Part shown: piece by piece, positions 45,133-59,080 of the stretch | How positions within the stretch are numbered: the first letter of the stretch is position 1 | Layout: every line of letters starts with the position of its first letter | Assembly (NCBI RefSeq): GCF_037038585.1 | Contig: NC_092525.1 | Location: 2,644,969-2,708,968, forward strand | Length of the DNA stretch: 64,000 bases | Source: Patagioenas fasciata | Lineage: Eukaryota; Chordata; Aves; Columbiformes; Columbidae | Direction of reading: 5' to 3' | Translations under genes and position numbers: made by a program | Notes under the pieces: model-generated | The model's database searches: none | What the model saw: only the letters and a program-made list of their open reading frames with translations | What the model was told of the DNA's origin: nothing

Positions 45133-46896
45133 GAAGAGCGATCACGAAAGAGGACTGGAGCGCACCTGTGAGTCAAGCAGAGTCAAGAAAGAAGATGACA
45201 GTGGTGGACCTGTGAGTCAGGAGGGGACAAAAGAGGAGAAAGGTGATGGAGCTACGAGTCAAGAGTGAGGAGGAAGATGGGCAGGCTGAGCCAGCGAGAA
45301 GGAGAATGTATCCTTAAGCACAGGGAACGATCTGTGATTAGTGCGTCCCCCTCCCACCCCTAGAAACCGTGCTCGGGGGTAAAGTGGTAAAATGGGAGCA
45401 GGGGCTGTTGGCTGTGTTTTGGGAGGTGGGGGTGGTGAGCAGGGGCTGGGCTCTTGGACTTGGGAGCAGTTAAGGGAGCAGGGTGGTCATCCCTTGGGAG
45501 GTGTCTGTCTGCCAGCAGGTAAAGGAGGGGGAAGAGGATCCTGCCGGGGTGAGGGCCTGGCCAGCTCTCCACTCCCAGGGCTCTTGATGCTGGTGTGGTG
45601 TGTTGCTGTAAGTGCCAGGGGTGACTGGCAAAGAAAGTCTTTGTGGGGTGCATGCTGGGAAACTGTGCTGCTACGGAGGGGCTGGGATGGTGGGAAGGCC
45701 TGTGCGGGGGGCCGGGGCCAAGGCAAGGTGGCCTTGTGGTGGGGTGTGGGGATGCGTCAGCGACCGGACTCGCCCCCTCGTGTGACTGTACGGGCCTGGG
45801 GTGGGTATATTTTTGTTTTCTGTGCATCTCTGTTCGGGTGGAGCAGCTCGCAAAGGTGAAAGCAAGAAAGAAGAGGAAGGTGGTGAACCTACGAGGAAGA
45901 GCGATCAAGAAAGAGGATTGGAGTGCATCTGCAAGTCAACAGGGATCAAGAAAGAAGATGACGGTGGTAGAGCTGCGAGTCAGGAGGGATCAAGAAAGAA
46001 GAGGAGGAAGGTGATGGAGCTGCGAGTCAGGAGTGAGGAGGAAGAAAATGTCCCCCTTGGGACAGGGACCTCCCTGTAATCAGGACTGCGCCCTCCCACC
46101 CCTGGAAACTGCTCAGGGGCCCAGACATCCATGGGAAGGTTGTGTCTGACAACACGAGCCAGGTCTTCAGCACTGGCTGCTGTTCAGCTGGGACCAGGGG
46201 CTGCTGGTGGGGTTTCGGGAGGCGGGGTGGGTGAGTAGAGGCTGGGCTTTTGTACTCATGAGTGGTTGAGAGAGAGGGCTGGACACCTCTTGGGAGGTGT
46301 CTTGTCTGTCTGCCATCAGCTAAAGGAGGGGGAAGAGGATCCTGCCGGGGTGAGGGCCTGGCCAGCTGTCCACTCCCAGGGCTCTTGATGCTGATGTGGT
46401 GTGTTGCTGTAAGTGCCAGGGGTGACTGGCAAAGAAAGTCTTTGTGGGGTGCATGCTGGGAAACTGTGCTGCTACGGAGGGGCTGGGTTGGTGGGAAGGC
46501 CTGTGCGGGGGGCCGGGGCCAAGGCAAGGTGGGCTTGCTGTGGGATGTGGGGATGCGTCAGCGACCGGACTCACCCCCTATGTGACTGTACGGGCTTGGG
46601 GTGGGTGTATTTCTGTCTTCAGGGCATTTCGGTTTGGGTGGAGCAGCTCACAAAGGCGAAAGCAAGAAAGGAAAGTAAGGTTGTGAACTTACGAGAAAGA
46701 GTGATCAAGAAAGAGGATTTGAGTTCATCCGGGAGTCGAGGGATCAAGAAAGAAGAGGAGGAAGGTGATGGACGTGCATATTGAAAATGAGAGGGAAGAT
46801 GGGCAACCTGAAGCATGGAGCAAGGGAATGTCTCCTAGAACAAAGGGACCTTTCTGTAATCAGAGATCCCCCCTCCTACCCTACAAACTGAACAAA

Positions 46897-49130
46897 GAGG
46901 ACTGCGAGAGGGAGCGCTCTGACAGGACAAGAGGTATCAGTAAATCTGGCAAGAGGACGGTGGGGGAAGCGCTCTGGCGGATCAACAAGTCTCAATATAT
47001 GTGGCAAGAGGATGATGGGGGAGAGTTCACCAGTGGTTCAAAAGTCACCCAGAAAAAGGGGAAGAGGATGTCAAGGGGGGAGCGCTCTGGTCGATCACAA
47101 GACTCTCCTAAAAAACACAACAGGATGGTGGTGGGGGGGCTTGTCCTATATGGGACAAGGGGTCCCGAGAAATCCAGCAAGAGGATGGTGGGGGGGAGCA
47201 CTCCAGCAGACCAAGAATGTACTAAGGAAAGGCAAAAGGACGGCAGGAGGAGAGACCCAGTGGGTCAAGAGGTACCGAGAAATCCAGCAAGAGGATGACA
47301 GGGAGGAGCTCTTTAGCAGGCCAAAATCCCACTGAGGAAAGGCAAGAGGACAGCGGGGGAGAGCGCTCCAGTTCTTCAAGTGACTTCCCAGGCAGAAGGC
47401 AGGAGCATGGCGGGGCAGGACTGCGGCAGGTCAAGAATTCTCAGTCTGGCAATAGGATGGCGGGGAGGAGCGTTCCAGCGGGAGAAGAGCGCCCTGACTA
47501 GAGGCAAGACAAGGGTGAGGGAGAGCGCTCGGATGTGTGAAGAAGACTCCCCCAAAAAAGTGCAAGAGGAAGGCCAGGGGGAGAGCAATCCAGCAGATCA
47601 GGAAGTCTCAATAAATGCGGTAAGAGGATGGCGGGTGGGAGCCCCCCCAGTGGTCCAAGAGATCCCAAGAAATCCAGCAAGAGGACGGCAAGGGGGAGCG
47701 CTCCAGCAGATCAGGAGATCTCGATAAATGCGGTTAGAGGATGGTGGGTGGGAGCCCCACAGTTGTTTAAGGCATCCCAAGAAATCCAGGAAAAGGACGG
47801 CGAGGGGGAACGCTCTGGCAGATCAGGACGTGTCAATAAATGCGGTAAGAGGATGGCGGGTGGGAGCCCCCCAGTGGTTCAAAATGTCCCAAGATATCCA
47901 GGAAGAGAACTGTGAGGGGGAGCGCTCCGGCAGGTCAAGTGATGTCAACAAATCCAGCAAGACAATGGTGGAGAACGCTCCGGTGAGTCACAAGACTCCA
48001 CCAAAAAAGGCAAGAGAATGGTTAGAGGATGGTAACAGGCAGCTTTGAGAGCACTCTGGTGGATCAAGAAGCACCCAGGAAAAGGGGAAGAGGATGGTGG
48101 GGGGAAACGGCCTGGTTGGTCACAAGACTCCCCCAAAAACCACAAGAGGGTGGCAGGGGGAACGCCCTAAGGGGTCAAGAGGTTCCAAGAAATCCAGCAG
48201 GAGGACGGCGAGGGGGAGCGCTCCAGCAGGCTGAGATTGTACTAAAGAAAGGCAAAAGGACAGCAGGAGGAGAGACCCAGTGGGTCAAGAGGTCCCAAGA
48301 AATCCAGTGAGAGGACAACAGGGAGGAGTGCTCTGGCAGGCCAAAATCTCAGTGAAGAAAGGCAAGAGGACAGCAGGGGGGAGTGCTCCAGTTCTTCAAG
48401 TGACTTCCCAGGTAGAAGGCAGAAGGACGGTGGGGTAGCGCTGGGACAGGTCGAGAATTCTCAATCTGGCAATAGGACAGCAGGGAGGAGCATCCAGCGG
48501 GACAGGAGCGCCCTGAAAATAGGCAAGACAAGGGTGAGTGAGAGCACTCCGGGATGTCAAGAAGTGTCAAAAAATCTGGTAAAGGATGGCAGGGGGGAGT
48601 GCTGTGGATATTCAAGAGACTCCCCAGTAAAAGGCAAGAGGACGGCGCGGGGAAGTGCTCCAGCACGTCAAGATCGCACTGAAGATCTTGAAAAGGCAAG
48701 GTCCCAGTGGGGGGGAGCATTCCCGTTGTTCCACTGGTTCAAAAGGTCCCAAGAAATCCAACAAGAGAACTGCGAGGGGGAGCGCTCTGGCAAGTCAAGC
48801 GGTGTCAATAACCCCAGCAAGGCAACGGCGGAGAGCGCTCTGGTGAGTCACGAGACTCCCCTACAAAGGACGAGAGGATGGTGGAGGGGAGCCCACCAGT
48901 GGTTCAAGCAGCACCCAGGAAAAGGGGAGGAGGCTGACGAGGGGCAGGCCTCTGGCGGGCCAAGATCACTGAGGGAAGGTGCGGGGGAGCTTGCTGGTGG
49001 CTCAAGAGACCTCTAGAAAAAGGTAAGAGGGCGGCGGGGGGTGGGAGGGCGCCTCAGCTGGTGAAGAGGAACCCCGAAAACAAGGCAAGAGAATGTTGGT
49101 GGGGGGAGCGCTCTGGCGGTTCCAGAGGCT
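46897..49130 (+). repeat. 57-bp minisatellite field, R2 short form
   Basis: Left of the junction it matches the first copy of the R1 direct repeat (CATGGCGGGG at about 47407). Right of it, it matches the second copy (GAGAGCGCTCGGATGTGTG at about 47521). This is the signature of recombination between the two repeats. Confidence 0.9.
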
Positions 49131-50173
49131 CCCCGAGATCCGCTCAGACGGCAGCGGGTAACGCGGCAGCTCAGCGTCAATCAAAGAAGAACAGGAAGGC
49201 GGTTGACCTGCAATTCCAGAGCGAGGAGGAAGACTGGCAACCCGAACGAGGAGCAGCAGAACTTGGCATGGCCTCTGAAATCCTCCTTTAATCTGGGCTC
49301 AGGTAAGCTGGAAGCAGGGGACATAGGCTGGGGTTTGGGAGGTGGGCAGGTGAGAAATGATCCGCATTTTTGATCTGCTGAGTGACTGAAGCGCCTGGGA
49401 GTTCATTTGGAGTCGTTGCCTTACTTGATTTTACACTGACTTTTGCATTATATTTTAATGACGTAGAATTTTCCGTTTTGACATCGAAACCTAAACTTCT
49501 TTGGAAATTCATCCTCTGTCCCTTCAGTCTCAGCTCGTGGCACTTCCACTGTCTCGTGGCCCGCGTTTCAATGTACATTAGATCGCTTCCTGGGCCTTGG
49601 ATTTTAAGTAATGGTCCGTCACAAGTTTGTTTTTCTTGTCCTTAACAGGCAGCTTTGAGAGCTCTCTAAGGAAAAGTGATATCTTTTTACCTTGTTACTG
49701 CTCTTTCCATGTTACGAGCAGCCACCCTCTTTATGATCAGTCTCATGCTTTTCTTCCTTTCTTGCCCAGGTTCAGAATACCAGGAATTCCAAGCTTCAAG
49801 TTTCCTGTGGAACATTGCGGGAGACCTTGATAACGTGGCAATGAGGGAGGTGATGAAGAGAAACAATACCTGTTCCTTTCCCATTTCAAGACGTTATTTT
49901 TTACCTTCCTGGTAGCTGTGAGATGATTTGCAATCTTGCGCTAGCATCTGCCTGAAAGAGAACACGGACCCTTTGGGTGCCTCCTCAAGAAATACTTGCT
50001 CTATGGTTCTGGCGATGTCCAGGCTTCAAGGGTGGGGCATAGGGGAGTGTAAATCTTAGGGGGCCTCCCGGGATGTCTGCAGGTTTGGGTGACCCGTGGC
50101 TGGGACGGGGACGCCGAGGTTGTCAATCTTGCCCTGAATCTCTCGCTCCCTCTCTTGCAGCACCCGAGACCGA

Positions 50174-50428
50174 ATGGAGGAGCAAGTGTACGGGAAGTTC
50201 CTGCGCCACGCCACAGATCACATTTATCGCTCTCGCCCTGAGAGACCCGGAGAACCAAACCGTTCCCATCGTGCCTTGAAGCAGCCTCTGCTCACGCGCT
50301 TCTCCCAGGGAGAAGGCAGAATGGCAGTAGCTCGCCACGTTATACCACAGGGTGCACACTCTGCAGCTTTCAAGCCCAGCTCTGCGTTAGCTCACCCCTG
50401 CAATTTTGCACCGCCCACGCAAATTTGA
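50174..50428 (+). other. 84-codon ORF in array exon, R3
   Basis: Identical peptide to R2, with the same splice-site context. Confidence 0.25.
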
Positions 50429-51192
50429 GTTGTCGCTGGTTGTTGCAGCGTTTGGCTTTGGTGAGGACAGCGTGTGTTTGTCAGCAGTTGGTGTAGGGTG
50501 GAATCTTGAGGAGAAAGTGATATTTCCGTGCCAGAACTGGTTGGTGTTTGCATGGTATTGTGGTAGTTGTTCCCGCAGGTGATCAGTGCTGGAGTGTTAT
50601 TGCAGGATGAGGGGATTTTGAAGGCTTGTCTGTGAGATGCACTAGAGGCAGCAGTTGCAAACGAAAGGCTGAGGTGTGGAGAGTTTGTCGGTGGGTTTTG
50701 GACAGTTGTCAGTTGAAGAGTTGGTTGTTTGCAGGTGAGGTGTAGAGCAGAGGGTGAAGCTGACTTTGCCTGGGCGGCGCAACTGGATGGGTGTGCAGAG
50801 CTGAGGAGAGCGGGCTTCTGCGGGTGACCCTAAAGCTGGAGAACCAGCCAGCGGCAGCTCCAGACAGTCCCGCTGCCGAGCTTGGCCGTGTAGGGCCAGT
50901 GCCCTGGGGCACAGGGAGTGTGACCCTCCGCAAGCACCAAACAGCAGGTGAGGACTGTGGGGATTTGTACTGAGCTATGATATCTCTAAGGCATGTGCGA
51001 GGGGCCGGGGCCAAGGCAAGGTGGGCTCGTTGTGGGGTGTGGGGAGGTGTCAGCCCCCGGACTCAGCCCCTGTCTGATTGTAGTGCCCTTGGGCTGGTGT
51101 AGCTCAGTCCTCTGTGTGTTTCTCTTCAGGTGGAGCAGCGTGCAAAGGAAAAGCAAGGAAGGAGAGGAAGGTGGTGAACCTATGAGGAAGAG

Positions 51193-52172
51193 TGTAGCGA
51201 ATCTGGCGTGGACTCACGGTAAGGTGCCATGAGAGACATTTATTACAAACTCAGGTTTGCATTTATACTCGCTATGATGCTTGCTCAAGCATTTGCTCTT
51301 TAGCTAAGTTAGACATTACATGAGCGATGTAACTGCCATATACGCATTTTTTTCTATAGTAAGCTGTCCCTCTGTCCCTGATGTATCAGTCCTGTATCCT
51401 GTATCTTAGTAGTCATAATTTTTCCCCAAGTAGATGAATATTTGCAAGCAGCTTTATCTCCAGTCGTTACCTGTTCCTATAATTCTCATTCATCTTTGTG
51501 CCATGTCTCCAACTGAAATGTACCAGTTGTAGGAAAGTCTAGCACCTGATTAGCAATCCATTCTAATAAACTCACCAATCAGACCCCTGATACATCCTGA
51601 TTTTGCGTTTGTAGCGCATGTTGAAGGACATCCAGGGTTTGTCTTTGCTTAAGGGATAACTTCCCTCCCATGGTTCCCAATCGCTCACCTTTCGTTGGTG
51701 GTGGGCGCGCACTGTCCTGGTTCCCGGTCCTGTTTCCTGGTTCGATTGGGCTTCGCTACCAGAGCGGCTACTGCCTTTATAGGCACGCTGAAAGTCCCTG
51801 TTCCAGGGCGCCATTTGTAGCGAATGCGGTACGGACTCTCTTTTAAGGTGCAATGAGAGATGTTTATTACAAATTCAGGCTTGCGTTTATACTCGCTATG
51901 ATGCTTGCTCAAGCATTTGTTGATTAGCAAAGTTAGTCATTACATAAGTGATGTGTTTTGTGTTCCCACCAAAGTCACTGCCATAAACACCTTTTTTGTC
52001 TATCACAAGCTGTCCCTCTGTCCTTGATGCATCAATCCTGTATCAACTCCTCTTTCCTTGATGTATCACATAGCATACAGTCCTTTGTTCTTGTATTTTT
52101 CCACTAATGCTTGTTCTCATGCTGTTGACTCTTGCAGTTTCTCATGTGCCCGGTCTTCCGTGTACTGACACA
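51193..52172 (-). mobile_element. Internally deleted ERV, R3 copy
   Basis: Same element and target duplication as in R1, with a few private substitutions (TGTTCCTATAATT, CATTCTAATAAAC). Confidence 0.9.
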
Positions 52173-53936
52173 GAAGAGCGATCACGAAAGAGGATTGGAG
52201 CGCACCTGTGAGTCAAGCAGAGTCAAGAAAGAAGATGACAGTGGTGGACCTGTGAGTCAGGAGGGGACAAAAGAGGAGAAAGGTGATGGAGCTACGAGTC
52301 AAGAGTGAGGAGGAAGATGGGCAGGCTGAGCCAGCGAGAAGGAGAATGTATCCTTAAGCACAGGGAACAATCTGTGATTAGTGCGTCCCCCTCCCACCCC
52401 TAGAAACCGTGCTCGGGGGTAAAGTGGTAAAATGGGAGCAGGGGCTGTTGGCTGTGTTTTGGGAGGTGGGGGTGGTGAGCAGGGGCTGGGCTCTTGGACT
52501 TGGGAGCAGTTAAGGGAGCAGGGTGGTCATCCCTTGGGAGGTGTCTGTCTGCCAGCAGGTAAAGGAGGGGGAAGAGGATCCTGCCGGGGTGAGGGCCTGG
52601 CCAGCTCTCCACTCCCAGGGCTCTTGATGCTGGTGTGGTGTGTTGCTGTAAGTGCCAGGGGTGACTGGCAAAGAAAGTCTTTGTGGGGTGCATGCTGGGA
52701 AACTGTGCTGCTACGGAGGGGCTGGGTTGGTGGGAAGGCCTGTGCGGGGGGCCGGGGCCAAGGCAAGGTGGCCTTGTGGTGGGGTGTGGGGATGCGTCAG
52801 CGACCGGACTCGCCCCCTCGTGTGACTGTACGGGCCTGGGGTGGGTATATTTTTGTTTTCTGTGCATCTCTGTTCGGGTGGAGCAGCTCGCAAAGGCGAA
52901 AGCAAGAAAGAAGAGGAAGGTGGTGAACCTACGAGGAAGAGCGATCAAGAAAGAGGATTGGAGTGCATCTGCAAGTCAACAGGGATCAAGAAAGAAGATG
53001 ACGGTGGTAGACCTGCGAGTCAGGAGGGATCAAGAAAGAAGAGGAGGAAGGTGATGGAGCTGCGAGTCAGGAGTGAGGAGGAAGAAAATGTCCCCCTTGG
53101 GACAGGGACCTCCCTGTAATCAGGACTGCACCCTCCCACCCCTGGAAACTGCTCAGGGGCCCAGACATCCATGGGAAGGTTGTGTCCGACAACACGAGCC
53201 AGATCTTCAGCACTGGCTGCTGTTCAGCTGGGACCAGGGGCTGCTGGTGGGGTTTTGGGAGGCGGGGTGGGTGAGTAGAGGCTGGGCTTTTGTACTCATG
53301 AGTGGTTGAGAGAGAGGGCTGGACACCTCTTGGGAGGTGTCTTGTCTGTCTGCCATCAGCTAAAGGAGGGGGAAGAGGATCCTGCCGGGGTGAGGGCCTG
53401 GCCAGCTGTCCACTCCCAGGGCTCTTGATGCTGATGTGGTGTGTTGCTGTAAGTGCCAGGGGTGACTGGCAAAGAAAGTCTTTGTGGGGTGCATGCTGGG
53501 AAACTGTGCTGCTACGGAGGGGCTGGGTTGGTGGGAAGGCCTGTGCGGGGGGCCGGGGCCAAGGCAAGGTGGGCTTGCTGTGGGATGTGGGGATGCGTCA
53601 GCGAGCGGACTCACCCCCTATGTGACTGTACGGGCTTGGGGTGGGTGTATTTCTGTCTTCAGGGCATTTCGGTTTGGGTGGAGCAGCTCACAAAGGCGAA
53701 AGCAAGAAAGGAAAGTAAGGTTGTGAACTTACGAGAAAGAGTGATCAAGAAAGAGGATTTGAGTTCATCCGGGAGTCGAGGGATCAAGAAAGAAGAGGAG
53801 GAAGGTGATGGACGTGCATATTGAAAATGAGAGGGAAGATGGGCAACCTGAAGCATGGAGCAAGGGAATGTCTCCTAGAACAAAGGGACCTTTCTGTAAT
53901 CAGAGATCCCCCCTCCTACCCTACAAACTGAACAAA

Positions 53937-56900
53937 GAGGACTGCGAGAGGGAGCGCTCTGACAGGACAAGAGGTATCAGTAAATCTGGCAAGAGGACAG
54001 TGGGGGAAGCGCTCTGGCGGATCAACAAGTCTCAATATATGTGGCAAGAGGATGATGGGGGAGAGTTCACCAGTGGTTCAAAAGTCACCCAGAAAAAGGG
54101 GAAGAGGATGTCAAGGGGGGAGCGCTCTGGTCGATCACAAGACTCTCCTAAAAAACACACCAGGATGGTGGTGGGGGGGAATGTCCTATATGGGACAAGG
54201 GGTCCCGAGAAATCCAGCAAGAGGATGGTGGGGGGGAGCACTCCAGCAGACCAAGAATGTACTAAGGAAAGGCAAAAGGACGGCAGGAGGAGAGACCCAG
54301 TGGGTCAAGAGGTACCGAGAAATCCAGCAAGAGGACGACAGGGAGGAGCTCTTTAGCAGGCCAAAATCCCACTGAGGAAAGGCAAGAGGAGAGCGGGGGA
54401 GAGCGCTCCAGTTCTTCAAGTGACTTCCCAGGCAGAAGGCAGGAGCATGGCGGGGCAGGACTGCGGCAGGTCAAGAATTCTCAGTCTGGCAATAGGATGG
54501 CGGGGAGGAGCGTTCCAGCGGGAGAAGAGCGCCCTGACTAGAGGCAAGACAAGGGTGAGGGAGAGCACTCGGACGTGTCAAGAAGACTCCCCCAAAAAGT
54601 GCAAGAGGAAGGCCGGTGGGGAGAGCAATCCAGCAGATCAGGAAGTCTCAATAAATGCGGTAAGAAGGTGGCAGGTGGGAGCTCCCCAGTGGTTCAAGAG
54701 GTCCCAAGATATCCAGCAAGAGAACTGTGAGGGAGAGCGCTCCAACAGGTCAAGCGGTGTCAAGAAATCCAGCAAGACAATGGTGGAAAACGCTCCGGTG
54801 AGTCACAAGATTCCCCCAAAAAAAGGCAAGAGAATGGTGCAGGGGAGCACTCTGGTGGATCAAGAAGCACTCAGGAAAAGGGGAAGAAGATGGTGGGGGG
54901 GAGCACTCTGGTTGGTCACAAGACTCCCCCAGAAAACACAAGAGGGTGGCAGGGGGAACGCCCTAATGGGTCAAGAGGACCCAAGAAATCCAGCAAGAGG
55001 ACGGCGAGGGGGAGCGCTCCAGCAGATCAGGAAGTCTCGATAAATGCGGTAAGAGGATGGCGGGTGGGAGCCCCCCCAGTGGTCCAAGAGATCCCAAGAA
55101 ATCCAGCAAGAGGACGGCAAGGGGGAGCGCTCTGGCAGATCAGGACGTCTCAATAAATGCGGTAAAAGGATGGTGGGTGGGAGCCCCCCAGTGGTTCACA
55201 AGGTTCCAGGAAATCCAGCAAGAGGACGGCGTGGGGGAGCGCTGTGGCAGATGAAGAACCCTCAGTACATCTGGCAAGAGGACGGTGAGGGGGTGCTCTG
55301 ATGGGTCAAGGTTGCTCTGAAAAAAGCCCAAGAGGGTGGTAAGGAGAAGCTCACCGGTGATTCACGAATCACCCAGAAAAAAGGGAAGAGGACAGTGCGG
55401 GGGAGCTCTTCAGTTGTTGAAGAGAATCCCCAGAAAAAGGCAGGAGGATGATGAGGGGGAACACTCTGGCGGGTCAAGAAGTCTCAATAAGTCCGGCAAG
55501 AAGACGGTGGGGAGGAGAGCTCGTGTGGGTCAAGAGGTCCCAAGAAACCCAGCAAGAGGACAGCAGGGGCGAGCGCTCCGGCAGATCAGGAAATCTCGAT
55601 AAATGCAGTTAGAGGATGGTGGGTGTGAGCCCCTCAGTTGTTTAAGACGTCCCAAGAAATCCAGCAAGAGAACTGCGAGGGGGAGCGCTCCGGCAGGTCA
55701 AGCGATGTCAAGAAATCCAGCAAGACAATGGTGGAGAACTCTCCGGCGAGTCACAAGACTCTCCCAAAAAAGGCAAAAGAATGGTGCAGGGGAGCACTCT
55801 GGTGGATCAAGAAGCACCCAGGAAAAGGGGAAGAGGATGGTGGGGGGAAACGGCCTGGTTGGTCACAAGACTCCCCCAAAAACCACAAGAGGGTGGCAGG
55901 GGGAACGCCCTAATGGGTCAAGAAGTCCCAAGAAATCCAGCAAGAGGACGACAGGGAGGAGCTCTTTAGCAGGCCAAAATCCCACTGAGGAAAGGCAAGA
56001 GGACAGCGGGGGAGAGCGCTCCAGTTCTTCAAGTGACTTCCCAGGCAGAAGGCAGGAGCATGGTGGGGCAGGACTGCGGCAGGTCAAGAATTCTCAGTCT
56101 GGCAATAGGATGGCGGGGAGGAGCGTTCCAGCGGGAGAAGAGCGCCCTGACTAGAGGCAAGACAAGGGTGAGGGAGAGCGCTCGGATGTGTGAAGAAGAC
56201 TCCCCCAAAAAAGTGCAAGAGGAAGGCCAGGGGGAGAGCAATCCAGCAGATCAGGAAGTCTCAATAAATGCGGTAAGAGGATGGCGGGTGGGAGCCCCCC
56301 CAGTGGTCCAAGAGATCCCAAGAAATCCAGCAAGAGGACGGCAAGGGGGAGCGCTCCAGCAGAGCAGGAAATCTCGATAAATGCGGTTAGAGGATGGTGG
56401 GTGGGAGCCCCACAGTTGTTTAAGGCATCCCAAGAAATCCAGCAAAAGGACGGCGAGGGGGAACGCTCTGGCAGATCAGGACGTCTCAATAAATGCGGTA
56501 AGAGGATGGCGGGTGGGAGCCCCCCAGTGGTTCAAAATGTCCCAAGATATCCAGGAAGAGAACTGTGAGGGGGAGCGCTCCGGCAGGTCAAGCGATGTCA
56601 ACAAATCCAGCAAGACAATGGTGGAGAACGCTCCGGTGAGTCACAAGACTCCACCAAAAAAGGCAAGAGAATGGTTAGAGGATGGTAACAGGCAGCTTTG
56701 AGAGCACTCTGGTGGATCAAGAAGCACCCAGGAAAAGGGGAAGAGGATGGTGGGGGGAAACGGCCTGGTTGATCACAAGACTCCCCCAAAAACCACAAGA
56801 GGGTGGCAGGGGGAACGCCCTAAGGGGTCAAGAGGTTCCAAGAAATCCAGCAGGAGGACGGCGAGGGGGAGCGCTCCAGCAGGCTGAGATTGTACTAAAG

Positions 56901-57782
56901 AAAGGCAAAAGGACAGCAGGAGGAGAGACCCAGTGGGTCAAGAGGTCCCAAGAAATCCAGTGAGAGGACAACAGGGAGGAGTGCTCTGGCAGGCCAAAAT
57001 CTCAGTGAAGAAAGGCAAGAGGACAGCAGGGGGGAGTGCTCCAGTTCTTCAAGTGACTTCCCAGGTAGAAGGCAGAAGGACGGTGGGTAGCGCTGGGACA
57101 GGTCGAGAATTCTCAATCTGGCAATAGGACAGCAGGGAGGAGCATCCAGCGGGACAGGAGCGCCCTGAAAATAGGCAAGACAAGGGTGAGTGAGAGCACT
57201 CCGAGATGTCAAGAAGTGTCAAAAAATCTGGTAAAGGATGGCAGGGGGGAGTGCTGTGGATATTCAAGAGACTCCCCAGTAAAAGGCAAGAGGACGGCGC
57301 GGGGAAGTGCTCCAGCACGTCAAGATCGCACTGAAGATCTTGAAAAGGCAAGGTCACAGTGGGGGGGAGCATTCCCGTTGTTCCAATGGTTCAAAAGGTC
57401 CCAAGAAATCCAACAAGAGAACTGCGAGGGGGAGCGCTCTAGCAAGTCAAGCGGTGTCAATAACCCCAGCAAGGCAACGGCGGAGAGCGCTCTGGTGAGT
57501 CACGAGACTCCCCTACAAAGGACGAGAGGATGGTGGAGGGGAGCCCACCAGTGGTTCAAGCAGCACCCAGGAAAAGGGGAGGAGGCTGACGAGGGGCAGG
57601 CCTCTGGCGGGCCAAGATCGCTGAGGGAAGGTGCGGGGGAGCTTGCTGGTGGCTCAAGAGACCTCTAGAAAAAGGTAAGAGGGCGGCGGGGGGTGGGAGG
57701 GCGCCTCAGCTGGTGAAGAGGAACCCCGAAAACAAGGCAAGAGAATGTTGGTGGGGGGAGCGCTCTGGCGGTTCCAGAGGCT
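53937..57782 (+). repeat. 57-bp minisatellite field, R3 long form
   Basis: Contains the same direct-repeat pair, 1,612 bp apart, as R1. Locally rearranged relative to R1 at about 55040-55140, where R1 units around 39360-39440 are replaced by units resembling 40590-40660, consistent with conversion among the 57-bp units. Confidence 0.85.
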
Positions 57783-58825
57783 CCCCGAGATCCGCTCAGA
57801 CGGCAGCGGGTAACGCGGCAGCTCAGCGTCAATCAAAGAAGAACAGGAAGGCGGTTGACCTGCAATTCCAGAGCGAGGAGGAAGACTGGCAACCCGAACG
57901 AGGAGCAGCAGAACTTGGCATGGCCTCTGAAATCCTCCTTTAATCTGGGCTCAGGTAAGCTGGAAGCAGGGGACATAGGCTGGGGTTTGGGAGGTGGGCA
58001 GGTGAGAAATGATCCGCATTTTTGATCTCCTGAGTGACTGAAGCGCCTGGGAGTTCATTTGGAGTCGTTGCCTTACTTGATTTTACACTGACTTTTGCAT
58101 TATATTTTAATGACGTAGAATTTTCCGTTTTGACATCGAAACCTAAACTTCTTTGGAAATTCACCCTCTGTCCCTTCAGTCTCAGCTCGTGGCACTTCCA
58201 CTGTCTCGTGGCCCGCGTTTCAATGTACATTAGATCGCTTCCTGGGCCTTGGATTTTAAGTAATGGTCCGTCACAAGTTTGTTTTTCTTGTCCTTAACAG
58301 GCAGCTTTGAGAGCTCTCTAAGGAAAAGTGATATCTTTTTACCTTGTTACTGCTCTTTCCATGTTACGAGCAGCCACCCTCTTTATGATCAGTCTCATGC
58401 TTTTCTTCCTTTCTTGCCCAGGTTCAGAATACCAGGAATTCCAAGCTTCAAGTTTCCTGTGGAACATTGCGGGAGACCTTGATAACGTGGCAATGAGGGA
58501 GGTGATGAAGAGAAACAATACCTGTTCCTTTCCCATTTCAAGACGTTATTTTTTACCTTCCTGGTAGCTGTGAGATGATTTGCAATCTTGCGCTAGCATC
58601 TGCCTGAAAGAGAACACGGACCCTTTGGGTGCCTCCTCAAGAAATACTTGCTCTATGGTTCTGGCGATGTCCAGGCTTCAAGGGTGGGGCATAGGGGAGT
58701 GTAAATCTTAGGGGGCCTCCCGGGATGTCTGCAGGTTTGGGTGACCCGTGGCTGGGACGGGGACGCCGAGGTTGTCAATCTTGCCCTGAATCTCTCGCTC
58801 CCTCTCTTGCAGCACCCGAGACCGA

Positions 58826-59080
58826 ATGGAGGAGCAAGTGTACGGGAAGTTCCTGCGCCACGCCACAGATCACATTTATCGCTCTCGCCCTGAGAGACCC
58901 GGAGAACCAAACCGTTCCCATCGTGCCTTGAAGCAGCCTCTGCTCACGCGCTTCTCCCAGGGAGAAGGCAGAATGGCAGTAGCTCGCCACGTTATACCAC
59001 AGGGTGCACACTCTGCAGCTTTCAAGCCCAGCTCTGCGTTAGCTCACCCCTGCAATTTTGCACCGCCCACGCAAATTTGA
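58826..59080 (+). other. 84-codon ORF in array exon, R4
   Basis: Identical peptide to R2 and R3. Confidence 0.25.

Larger units (their letters stand above)
43121..50160 (+). repeat. Macrosatellite unit R2 (short subtype)
   Basis: 7,040 bp. Same order as R1 but lacks 1,612 bp of the 57-bp field. It shares subtype variants with R4 that are absent in R1/R3: GGGGCTAAGGC (about 43969), GGAGCAGCCTGC (about 44096), GCTGGGATGGTGGG (about 45684) and AACAGGATGGTGG (about 47119). Confidence 0.95.
50161..58812 (+). repeat. Macrosatellite unit R3 (long subtype)
   Basis: 8,652 bp. Shares with R1 the 1,612-bp extra segment and subtype markers (GGGGCCAAGGC, GGAGCAGCGTGC). Has private changes such as CACCTGATTAG (about 51544) and TTAGCAAAGTTAG (about 51925). 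Confidence 0.95.
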